From Armigeres subalbatus (Eukaryota > Arthropoda > Insecta > Diptera > Culicidae): a stretch of DNA of 64,000 bases. Made by a program: the position numbers and the translations under genes. Every line of letters begins with the position of its first letter. Positions within the stretch are counted from its first letter, which is position 1. The stretch spans positions 11,441,533 through 11,505,532 of the forward strand of contig NC_085139.1 of assembly GCF_024139115.2 (NCBI RefSeq). The letters are read 5' to 3'. Of the stretch, positions 1-9,670 are shown piece by piece. The notes below the pieces were generated by a model. It did not search any database, had not been told where the DNA came from, and saw nothing but the letters and a program-made list of their open reading frames with translations.

Positions 1-25
1 TAACACTGAAGAATATTATGCCAAT

Positions 26-766
26 TCAAGCGGGAGGCTTCCATGTATCATTGAACCGATGCACGAATTCACGAAATTTTATTCCATCCGGCCATGTGGA
101 TGCGTTCATCGCCTTTGGTTTCAAATTTGTTTGCAGCACAACTTTGAATGAAACGTAATCCAATGTATTAGTGGTTCGATTTTTCGGTATTAGCTTCACC
201 ACATCGATACAACATGATAACGGAACGTTTAGAGAATGTGATACCATTCTACTAATGTCATCCTCGGTAGCATTTGTTGCGATATTAGTTAAATAAAGCG
301 AGAACGTTTCAGGATACGACAATTGCAGTGGAAATTGGTCAAGCGTTGGTCCTGTTGTTCCGAAAGCCGAGGACTCCTTATTTTCCCCAGCAAGCAGTAC
401 GGATTTAGATATTGGTGTTGAATGCGGGCACGGGATTGCAGGTTCTGATTTCAGAGCGACATTAGCAAGTGTGTTGGCAATTTCTTCAACAGCGCATTTC
501 AGATCGACGATTTCATCTTCTAGCGAACGGGAGGGCAAAGTGATCGTAGCAACATCGATGGTCGTGCGTTCTCTTCTCTTACAGAACAATATCATACAGC
601 CAGCGCAGATCCAGATGATATTTATATTTGCCAATGCACACAATTCACTATCGGTTAAACCAACACATTCAGCGTGGAATGTTTGACCACAATCTCCTTC
701 GCACACAGTAAACGGTTCTCTGTACATATCAATAGACAGTGAACATTTTCCGCAATTCTTCTCCAT
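26..766 (-). CDS. LINE ORF1-type protein with PHD finger
   Basis: The frame encodes about 246 residues from the ATG at 766; a slightly longer frame starts at a GTG, so I prefer the ATG. The N-terminus is a PHD-type zinc finger with cysteine pairs in CGKC, VCEGDC, FHAEC and ICAGC (residues about 6-58, C4HC3 order). A Ser/Thr-rich linker follows, then a C-terminal region with SLYLTNIATNATEDDI and a basic-aromatic end near FREFVHRFN. PHD fingers joined to such a C-terminal domain are known in ORF1 proteins of CR1-like and related insect LINEs, where ORF1 binds nucleic acid in the retrotransposition particle. No RT is visible; ORF2 would lie to the left of the window. The frame has no internal stop, so this copy may be fairly young. 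It could instead be a domesticated PHD gene, which I think less likely. Confidence 0.6.
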   Translation of the reverse strand: MEKNCGKCSLSIDMYREPFTVCEGDCGQTFHAECVGLTDSELCALANINIIWICAGCMILFCKRRERTTIDVATITLPSRSLEDEIVDLKCAVEEIANTLANVALKSEPAIPCPHSTPISKSVLLAGENKESSAFGTTGPTLDQFPLQLSYPETFSLYLTNIATNATEDDISRMVSHSLNVPLSCCIDVVKLIPKNRTTNTLDYVSFKVVLQTNLKPKAMNASTWPDGIKFREFVHRFNDTWKPPA

Positions 767-1140
767 GGTGATCAGATTGTTGCGCACTATTGAATGCTTT
801 TAAATCAACTTTAAAACAAACAATGCAAACAAATTCGTAAACTAATAGATTTATTACGAACTAATATTGAATCCGGAACATTTGTTTATATTTCTAGCAA
901 CTCATTAAACGTTTATATTCAATAAAAACACAGTGATACTACATCAGTCAACACGCAACAAAGCAACAACGACTAACTGAACCATTTCCGGGACATGTTT
1001 CACACAGACTACTGCAACTCACATGTTATCAGATTTAGTCACAATCGTGATGCTGCAATCAGTTTTGTCTGACTTGTGCTGCTTGGGTGTTGCGTGTGCT
1101 ACTTGGGGTGGAGTGCTTCAACTACAGGAACTCGGTGCAA
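767..1140. other. AT-rich stretch with a MITE fragment
   Basis: No gene is seen. About 1005-1087 resembles one end of the CCCAAGCAACAC-type TIR element found at 39255, 48247 and 51680: it contains the TTAGTCACAATC and CTTGTGCTGCTTGGG segments. The rest could be the 5' UTR of the LINE whose ORF1 starts at 766. Confidence 0.4.
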
Positions 1141-1960
1141 GTGCGGCGTGTCAAGATAGCAGCTTCGTTGTTCAAATGACAAAGAGCATGGGACACTGCA
1201 GTCGAAGGTCGTTATACTCACAGATTGATTCCGGAGGTATCGAATTGGATTAGTAGGGAGTATGGTCATGTCAACTTCCACCTATCACAGGTGTTGTCTG
1301 AACGCTGCTTTAAAAAGTTTGCAGATTCTGCGGAGTGCCCGCAATGTGTATAGGTGAGATACAATCGGCAGAGCATGTGATGTTTGCATGCCAGCGATTC
1401 GATGTTGTACTTAATGCCATGCTGCTTGTCAGCGGCCCGGATACATCCCCGGACAACCTCGTTGAGAGGAAAACTACCGCGTTGGTGGCGTCTTGAACAA
1501 AACCAGCAGCTGCAGTAGTGACCACTGTGATGCAGTGAACCATGTTCACCCCGGCAACAAAAACGATGCGGGTGGGCTGCGGTGGCCTCCATTTGTAGTT
1601 ATAGAGGTCATAGTGGTTCACGCTCGGTGTTTGTTGCCGAGGTGCTCGTTCCCTACGCGAGTTTATGATACAGACCAATAGGTTACTATCATAACTTGCG
1701 ATCGACGGATGATGAGGCGAGGTTACCAACCTTGAAGTCGATGTTGTGTTATAACGTCGAGTGCGTTAGCATTGGCGAGAGTGTTCTCAATAGATCCCCT
1801 CAATCCCCTGAAGAATTGCTTCATTCCGGGCCGGGGATACGGACTGGCGGAAGGGTTTTGGTTTTAGTTGGTCGGGTGATCCCATCCCCACACTACCTGA
1901 GTTAACCTCCTCAGGTGTCTGTTTGCAGATTTCCGTTTATCCTTGCTCAAGAAAAAAAGA
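1141..1960 (+). pseudogene. R1-like LINE, decayed 3' end of ORF2 and 3' UTR
   Basis: Broken frames on the plus strand read like the end of an R1-clade ORF2 downstream of the reverse transcriptase. GRYTHRLIPEVSNWISREYG and NFHLSQVLS lie around 1205-1300, and a zinc-knuckle-like segment CPQCV...SAEHVMFACQRF lies around 1338-1395. Stops and frame changes occur between these blocks. About 1690-1960 then resembles an R1-type 3' UTR, including the short hairpin CCTGAGTTAACCTCCTCAGG (1899-1918) and an A-rich run near 1950. The 5' part of the element is absent, as expected for a 5'-truncated LINE. The clade is recognised from the pattern of conserved residues; a search would be needed to separate R1 from its close relatives. 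Confidence 0.6.
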
Positions 1961-2094
1961 CCTCACAGGGAGTAGAGGGTTCAGAAAAGCCGCCGTTGCC
2001 AACTAAAGCTTGAGCCGGAAAACGATACTGAAGACCGAAAACATGTGTTTTGAGGCGAAGAATATTTATGAGATATGCAAAAATATCCACTGCT

Positions 2095-2134
2095 TACCGA
2101 AGGGAATCGAACCCACACCTCCTAGTACGCTAGA
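2095..2134 (-). mobile_element. tRNA-like (SINE) fragment
   Basis: On the minus strand this reads GGTGTGGGTTCGATTCCC, a good pol III B box (GGTTCGATTCC). The left part of the tRNA-like head is cut by the DNA element that begins at 2137. It may be the remnant of a tRNA-derived SINE. Confidence 0.35.
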
Positions 2135-2136
2135 TA

Positions 2137-3983
2137 CAGGGGTTAGACAAAAAAGGTTGAGATAGGCAAAATTTTAACGAAGTTCAAGTCAGCATAGCTT
2201 TGCGTAGAATGATCCAATTTTGATAAAAGTGGGACCATCGGACGCGGAAACTCTTCTAGTATACTATCCCTATGCAAAACCTGAGATTGGTCATCGGCCA
2301 CCGGAGATGTTCCGGGTTTTCTGAGGGTACGTTGAAGATGCATTTTTTCCACTGCTTGTCATTTTATGTGACGTTTACTTTCATCATGTTTTATGCTTTT
2401 TCCAGAAACTAGTACTAATATGCCGACCAATGCACTATGGGGAAAAGGGTGACCAATAATCGAAAAATTTAGTAGCTTCAATTTGTCTAATTTAGATATC
2501 ATATGAAAGTATATACCCCAGATAAGAGAATCGGAAAATATTGAAGCTCTGTGTTTATTCAGTCAAAGATATGGGCTGGCAGTAAAAAAAGCTGATGAAA
2601 CTAAAATCATTCCTTACTTTGATTTGTATGTTATGAAGTTTCTCCAAATATAAAGTTTTATATAACATTTCGAAGCTTAACATCTCAGCTTTTCGATAGT
2701 GTGGTTTGTTTTGCATGCGAAGATTAACATCAAAAGTTTTTAGAAGAAAACTTTAATTATCATAATGCTTTGATATAAAATGGTCCCGCAAACCTTATGT
2801 TCCCAAATGTCCCCTCATCTGTAAATGGGGGATTGAAATATAACCCTAGTACCATCTTTTAGAGAGTGATTTGCTTACGCATATTTGCGCTTTTACGAGA
2901 ATGCTACAATCAAAGTTTTTTTGAAAATTTTGGTTTTTATTCTCTATACCTCGTAATGATTAGAAAATGAACAACATTATCACCTAAAATATGATTGTTT
3001 GCTATTTTATGCATGCTGTATTGAAAACAAACAAAAAAATATCCCAAAAAAATTAAAAAATAAAGTTTTTTTTTTCATGGGTGTAATTTTTTGAAGGGTT
3101 AACGATGGCCCTTAAAGGGTTAAAATAGGTTCTTAGATGTTCCTTCACATAATATATGTTGCATAGAAATTGTTTTCTATGAAAAAATATTTTTAGCCGT
3201 TCATTTGTATGAGAATTCCCCATAGTGCAATGGTGGCTGTAGATCGAGAATCCATCAAAACTAGGCAGAGATATGGCCATTTCCGTACAAACGGTCCTGG
3301 GAACATGATGAAATGATAACAGATCGGAATAATTTAAATATGAGATGAGTATCTAACTTCATGGCTTTGCGAGACGATGATTACAGAAACATTTCCAAAT
3401 GATAGTGTCCACTGCCACCTTATAGCAGGTTCCAAGGGCCTTCTCGGAAGAGCCGGTTTTGGCACCATTTGGAACCATGTATATATGGGTGTCAAAATTC
3501 ATGTTTTCTCCAGACGATAAATATAGGATCTTTATTAAAGATATATTTTGAGGACTGTTAAACTATCTGGCCGATTTGGAACAGGTTCCGGATGTTCTGC
3601 GAAAGTGATTTTTATTCAGGATGTATGGCCAATCCCGTACCGTTTCACGAAAATGGCCATATCTCTGCGTATACCTTATGGATTTTGAATCTGTAGCCAG
3701 CATAGGTCAGCATATTAGTTATAGTTTCTGGGTAAAGCATAAAACAAGATGTCAGTAAACGTCACATAAAATGACAAGCAGAAGAAAAAATGCATTTTGA
3801 ACATACCATCGGAAAACCCGGAACATCTCCGGTGGCCAAGGACCAATCTCAGGTTTTGCATGGGGATAGTATACCGCGTCCGATGGTCCTAATTTCATCG
3901 AAATCGGATTTTTCTACGCAAAGTTATGCTGATTTGAACTTCGACAAAATTTTGCCTATCTCAACATTTTTGTCTAACCCCTG
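2137..3983. mobile_element. TA-flanked non-autonomous DNA transposon with TIRs of about 295 bp
   Basis: Both ends begin CAGGGGTTAGACAAAAA and are flanked by TA (2135-2136 and 3984-3985), the target duplication of the Tc1/mariner superfamily. The inverted repeats run inward to about 2432 on the left and about 3695 on the right, with roughly 85-90 percent identity by eye; shared segments include GCAAAACCTGAGATTGGTC and GTCATTTTATGTGACGTTTA. The centre (about 2430-3695) is AT-rich and shows no transposase frame. A second copy of the left end occurs at 60446-60471 plus 62343-62435, so this is a family. Short frames inside are TIR shadows. Confidence 0.8.
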
Positions 3984-3985
3984 TA

Positions 3986-5645
3986 GGTAACCGTAGCACA
4001 GTAGTAGCGTAGTAGAGCAGAGGTCTAGTATTCATATTATAAGACCTCTTTTTGACCCGGAACCGCTGGGCTCGATTTCAGAGGGAAATCGGCATCAAAC
4101 CCCAGGCTGCTGGTCTAGAGCCAACGGCAGCCCCCGTGAGGGTACAAAATACAAAAGACTTCTTTTGGCTCCGGGTCTCAGGGTGTAAATACGCTGGGGA
4201 AGCTTTCGGAGTACGGAAACCTATCTTTAAAGCTTTTACTTACGGTCAATCCAATACTTGTATTTGTCCTGGTCGGTTATATACTTTTATGGAGCACAGT
4301 TAAAGGCACTATGATGAGGCTTGGAGGCGACTCCGACGACAGTGGGTGTGGAGGTGGAGACGGATGGCGATGATAGGCGGCTTCGATGGTCGTTTGGCGG
4401 ATTACGGTGATGAAACGGTGGCGGGTAGGTGGCCGTGGGAGGCGGTCTCGCAGACGGTTTGGAGGTTCTGCTGTCGACACGTGGCGGCGAACGATGGCTA
4501 CGAGGGTGGTCAGGCAGCGCTGTGGACAGTGGCTCGATTGGATAGCAAGACGACCGTTAAACGGTGCTGACGAAGCGAAATGATGGTGTCGGACCACACT
4601 GTCAGTTCAACGGGCACGTGGAAGGTGCGAACGGCCTGCTTGCTGTGAGGTGGCTGATCCCACTGGTCCTGTTTGTCCCCTAGGCCACGGGCTGGTGTGA
4701 CACGTGGTTTGGCGCTGGGGAGTTGCTTAGCGGGTTTTCCGGAGACGGGTGCTGACCAAAATGGTTGGAAAATGCACACAACCCTGGTGTACTGGGAGAT
4801 ACTTGTCCTCTGGAGCGGGATCCCTGTCGAACTGTAGCCACTAGTCACTGGCTTCCACACGATTATTTGGCACTAACTACGCTAGAATACCTTGTTAATT
4901 ATCCAGGGTATCTACAAAACACCGCTTGTCGTCGACCAACATAGGATCGGACACTCGATCCCTGATGGTTAAATAAACTGATGGCTTTGCTCACTCAATC
5001 GAACGTCTATGTTTTGTGACTCGTCAAGCTCAACTCCCTTATAATCGCCTTTTCCTCCACACGATACGACGGTTACTCTTCTAGTCGTTTTTTTCTATTT
5101 CCTCCGCTTCAGTTCAGTGCATTCAATCACCCATTTATTGGCGCAGTTCATTTGCGCGCCTTGGCGCGCCTTTGTCGACTGCCCACGCGTGCGCATCCAA
5201 ATTGACCGTTGGATTTACGCTTCTAACTTTATAAACATAATCCCTCATTTTCCGCACTCGAGTACATTCTACAAGCAAATGTTACCCGCCGGTAACAATA
5301 TACTGCATAAATATACTGCTCCTCAAAACACATGTTTTCGATCTTACATCGTTTTCCACATCTAGTTTTAAAAATACACTGAATGGTATAAAACTTGGGA
5401 ACTGGTACATGCTCACCAATTTCAAATCCATTTGTTGTATGATGGGTTCTCAAAATTTGGCAATCTTCTTCTTGTCACCACACACTCACTAGCAAAAAAA
5501 ACTCCGCTGCTCAGTTACGAATCACTCATAGTTATTGAAACATCCTCAGAGGTGAGTTGATCAATTAAAATCGTCGGGAGTGACAAATGGTCAAATGGAG
5601 GTGAGAATAGGTCACTGTTTCAACTACTTAGAACGCTTGTTTAAT
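3986..5645. other. Unassigned, partly GC-rich stretch
   Basis: About 4310-4850 is notably GC-rich (G-rich plus strand with CGGCGG-type words) and open in several frames on both strands. None of the translations resembles a known protein, so I do not call a gene. An AATAAA is present near 4972. The region between two mobile elements may be a further decayed transposon (possibly LTR material) or unique DNA. Confidence 0.3.
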
Positions 5646-5649
5646 AGAT

Positions 5650-5845
5650 TGAATGTATCTGAGGGCCGCATATGATACAATCGATCGGGACCAGCTATGG
5701 CAGCTAATGGCACGAACACGTTTTTCCGGATAAACTTCGCCGACGACATACATATTATGGCAACTTTGAGAAGACGGAGGAAGCCTACATCAGACTGAAG
5801 AGGGAAGCTAAACGGATCGGACTAGTAATCAACACGTCGAAGAGG
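5650..5845 (+). pseudogene. RTE-type LINE reverse transcriptase scrap
   Basis: Two RT blocks are fused. AYDTIDRDQLWQLM (5668-5709) corresponds to the RT motif carrying the first catalytic Asp. NFADDIHIM (about 5734-5760) is the catalytic F-A-D-D box, followed by EAYIRLKREAKRIGLVINTS (about 5780-5838). In RTE-like elements (for example mosquito JAM1 relatives) these blocks are separated by about 100 residues, so the middle has been deleted, and the frame shifts between the blocks. The fragment ends exactly where the foldback repeat at 5843 begins. Confidence 0.65.
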
Positions 5846-6002
5846 CACACCATTCGATACGGAAGCACCGCACAACTGTCATTTTTTTTCACGCATGCTG
5901 CGACGCAGCAAAGCTGAAAAAACAAAAACGACAGTTGTGCGTGTCTTTCGCATCGAATGGTGTGCCCTTGAAAACGCGAGTACTTTGAAAATTGGATTCC
6001 GT
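5843..6002. mobile_element. Foldback MITE fragment
   Basis: The left arm 5843-5880 (GGCACACCATTCGATACGG...) is repeated inverted at 5930-5966 around a short core with CACGCATGCTGCGACGCAGC. The sequence after the right arm (AAACGCGAGTACTTTGAAAATTGGATTCC) matches the end of the complete relative at 51789-51961, so only the right flank is retained here. Confidence 0.6.
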
Positions 6003-6744
6003 TACACAGATAGAAAAATCCACTGAAATTTACGTCAAAATCATGCACATAAATGGAACGTCATTATTAGCGTCATTCCACGCGGGATATAGCCTAAATG
6101 TATACAATATTTAACTTGAATAGTCTCTATTGCATGCAAGTTGTAAGCAATCTTGTTAGGAAGAAGACCATTTCAGCGAAGTATAGCGTAAATTTCCGCA
6201 TGACAAATATTACGCGCTGTTTACTTTTCATGTTTTTTTCTGTGTAGGAGTGACCTTAAACTGGATAGTCTAATCTCTTTCTTCTAAGATTTCTAGAAAT
6301 CTTTGAACACGCATTAATAAAATTTCTCATACCAACAGACTCAGAAGGAATCTCCAAAGAATGTAAGAAACGACTGTTTCGCCATTTTCAGTTAGAGGTC
6401 GTACAGACTGGAGCACTAGGATGGCTCAAATTAATATGGGAAAAACTTATTTTATTTTACCTAATAAACTCTAATCTTCTAGCGGTTTTCAGCATTACAT
6501 GCTGTATTTAATTCTACAAGAACTGAATGAGTATGATAGTTCTTCATCGTAAATTGTGCTATTAATATGCAAATCACTGGTTTTCGATGTTTCTGCATAC
6601 ATTTTTCTAAAGCTATGTCCATTTAGAATCCGGAATAATAAAACATCTATATAGAGGTAACGGATTGACATACATATAAGGTTGATACATCAAAACAAAG
6701 GTAATTTTCTGTACTTTAAGGAAAAATATATAAATGCAAATCAT
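6003..6744. other. AT-rich, nothing recognised
   Basis: No gene, RNA or repeat that I can name. Short frames only. Confidence 0.3.
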
Positions 6745-6948
6745 TTCTAGTTTTCTAGTGACAATTCGCACTTTCTTCTTTATTCCTCTTATCAAACGCT
6801 GCACACCTCCGGAAACAACTTCCTTGGCACATTTGTTCCACATTTTCTTAAGCTTCCGCTTCATTATTGCTGAAAATGTCTCGATGGGCCAGAACTGCAG
6901 GTAGTTGGGTGGATTTTGTTTTTATTGTTGAAATCTACGTTCAGGGTT
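6745..6948 (-). pseudogene. Tc1/mariner (D37E-like) transposase, C-terminal part
   Basis: The minus strand reads PNYLQFWPIETFSAIMKRKL followed by KKMWNKCAKEVVSGGVQRLI and RGIKKKVRI. This corresponds to the end of mosquito ITmD37E-type transposases, where the P-I-E segment carries the third catalytic residue (Glu) and a basic tail follows. A frameshift lies just upstream of the PNYLQF segment. It belongs with the fragment at 9330-9660; the two halves are separated by about 2.4 kb of inserted DNA. Confidence 0.65.
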
Positions 6949-9329
6949 GTTACGCAGATCCTGAAATATTTTCCGCGCAAAATCCGTCGCCGACTATAAT
7001 CAAATTCGCACTCGCGCGACATGAAATCCATTCCGCGCCAAAATCGCCTGACTTAGAACTAAATTCTAAGCAAATACACGTGAAAAATCACAATTTACTG
7101 AGCGTCTTCTATTTAAGTTCATTTTTATACTATTACTGATTTAAAAAATGATTATAAACTGCAACTTTACATATGTTTGTACTAAACTGAAAATATGACT
7201 AAGAAACCGCAGTTAATATTACAACCATTCTAGATGGCGCTATTCAACACTAGAAGTACTGAAGCTAAATGAACAAGAACTAAACACCCAAAATTATTTC
7301 AATAAGCACCGCTTTTTAGATGAGATGATGGTTTTGGCATGTTTTGTTCCGTTATTGTCAGTGGATTTTTTGTTGATTGAACTTTATAAAATTCGGCATA
7401 AGATGCATTGATACACAAAAAATGTTCAGGCTAGGTTTTTATCATAATTGGTTACAGATAAACTTTGTAAATAATAAAAAATCTGCCCAAACCACAAACT
7501 TGCGTAGATATTAACTGCTCATAAATTCATAACAGTTCCATGTTTGCTTGATTTCCTATCTACATGGGACTGTTATGCATTTATGGGCAGTTAAGGAATT
7601 AGACAATGCAGCTCCGTTTTCTGAATAACTTCTGTAAACACTTATTTGAATTCGTACCTATTCGAAGCAAAAAATACAAAATCTAGTAGAGTTGCTCAAG
7701 CTCTATTGATTTTCAAGTCAGAATTCTAAGTTTCAAGCGTAAATTCCAGAGGAATATTTTTCGAAATTTTAACAGAAATTGCTTTGAGAATTTGGCAGAA
7801 TTATTTGCGTAAACTCTGGCAAAAAAAAAGTTCGTTATTCGTGAGTTACTTCTCTTCCAATTCTAGTGAGTTTCTCTAGGAATTCATGTAGAAATTTGAC
7901 AGCATTTTTAGAGGAATATTCAATTGCAATCTTTTGACCGCCTAACTGGAATTTCAGATTGTGATAGCCAAGCAAATCCGTCTTCCGATTTGCCTTTTAC
8001 CAACGAAAACAAGCGCGGAACACCGAAGGATAATTCGCATGTTCACGCCTCAAAAACATATCACTGAATGATCGTTTATTTTCACCGTTCGAATCATCTA
8101 GAATTCCTGTCAGCCTACTGAGATTGAATTTCAAATTTCTTGTCATTAGCTTCTTAGTATGCTGGCATTTCAAATGCCAACTGCGATTGTATTTCAAATT
8201 CGTTATCATTTTTTCTATTAATGTCATTTTTAAATATTTTAGTTTATTTCATTATTTTTATCATGAAATAAGAAATACGTTCCACTTTATCCATAAATGT
8301 AACCAACAAATGCAAATGCATTTTACAGACTCACTTTATTCCCAACACAGATAAAATTTCCGAAAATATGCGCAAAAAATCCTTCAAGAACTCCTACCGA
8401 AATTCATCTTTCGTGCGCAGATTTGTCCCGGAAATGCGATTCATTATCCGGGATTTTTTTGTAAAAATTGTCCTGGCAATGTTTGCAGAAATCCAACTGC
8501 TCTTAGATCTTTTCATGAATTCTTGCCGAAATCACTTAAGAAATCCCTGAAATTGATTGGTGACTTCCTACGGAAAAACTCCCGGTGCAACTTTTGAGAA
8601 CTTTTCACAGAAATTCCTGTGATCATCAAATATATCCGGAGACCCTTTCTACAATTCTTTCGTAAATTCGAGGCGGCATTCTTGCGGATTTTTTGCTGTC
8701 GTTCCTGCGGTCACCGCTCCAAGAAATACCGCGGAAGTTCCTTTGAAAATTTCTTAACATTTTTTTTAGATTTTAAGTGCTGCAGAAATTCTCTTTAGGC
8801 TGTGGAAATTTATTTACAAAGAATTTATACAAGGATCCTCATGAGGTCCGTGTGGAAATATCTTTAGGAGGTTTCTTTATTTTCTGTTGGTAATCCAGTA
8901 AATACCATCGGAATTATCCGAAAATATCACAAAAAAACCTCCAAATATAACTTTGGAGAATAATTTGGAGACTTTTTGCTGAAGAACTTATAAAAATAAG
9001 GCATTTGCAACATTTTTGTGTTTTTAATTGTTATTCAATAGACATGTTTTATGTGCGACATGTTTCAGAATGGATTAAAAATGACAACAAGTCCTCATAA
9101 CATTTGTTTAACGAGTGTTTAAGAGTGTAATGCATACCATTCAAACGTAAGTTTTGTTCTCAACAACATTTTCAAATGAAAATAAAGCCCATTAGATAGA
9201 CTTCAACTAATTTTCAAATAAACGTTCATAGATCTAGCATTTTATTTATTAGTTTTTCACATAAAACTAATTCCGCGCCAAATCCGCGCGAAGCTTCAAA
9301 ACGTTATGTAAATCCGCGCCAAATCCGCG
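6949..9329. mobile_element. Insertion splitting the D37E-like transposase
   Basis: The transposase reading breaks at both edges of this block. The edges carry CGCGCCAAATCCGCG-type words: TTCCGCGCAAAATCCGTCGC near 6970, ATTCCGCGCCAAAATCGCC near 7034, and ATTCCGCGCCAAATCCGCGC near 9270 with a further copy near 9312. This suggests subterminal repeats of one element. The interior is AT-rich, has no coding frame, and shows decayed GAAATTCC-type short repeats around 7700-8900. The exact ends and TSD are not resolved, so the superfamily is unknown. Confidence 0.45.
7511..7594. repeat. Hairpin, arms of 33 nt and loop of 18 nt
   Basis: TTAACTGCTCATAAATTCAT (7511-7530 and on to 7543) pairs with 7562-7594, which ends GCATTTATGGGCAGTTAA. 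There are four or five mismatches. It is probably a minimal MITE, located inside the insertion at 6949-9329. Confidence 0.6.
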
Positions 9330-9660
9330 AAAACAGTATCACGGTACAACTGGATGACTTCCTGGCTGTAGTGGCAACTCGCCAAATCTGGCCAAAACTT
9401 CACGGGACCTTCATGGGCTTTCATGAAACTTAGTACGCGGTTTTTGAGACATTCTTCCTTGTACAGCTTAGAGTTCATCGTCTTATTCGTCACGAACACT
9501 TTGGCCTTTGCTCTGATGCTGCATATCTCTCGCCAAATAATCAGTTTTTTGGCAAATTTATCCATAATAGCAAACTTAATCTCGCAGAATCAACTCCTCG
9601 TGCCGTCGCCGTGCAGAATTTTTTACCTAAATTTGACGTAGGTTCCACCGTCGATGAGCA
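9330..9660 (-). pseudogene. Tc1/mariner (D37E-like) transposase, catalytic core part
   Basis: The best frame (from 9565) reads MDKFAKKLIIWREICS, then KVFVTNKTMNSKLYKEECLK and GPVKFWPDLASCHYSQEVIQ. The D of PDLASCHYS is the second catalytic Asp of the mosquito ITmD37E-type DDE transposases, and the upstream LIDGGTYVK segment (about 9640-9660, broken frame) corresponds to the first. A stop and a frameshift lie between that block and MDKFAKK. Translation runs into inserted DNA at about 9329 and resumes at about 6948. The DNA-binding N-terminus is not recognisable. Confidence 0.7.
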
Positions 9661-9670
9661 GGATTATCAA

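Noticed and set aside
4310..4860. Possible GC-rich gene with frames on both strands
   Set aside because: No recognisable domain, no splice or start context, and overlapping frames on both strands are typical of biased composition.
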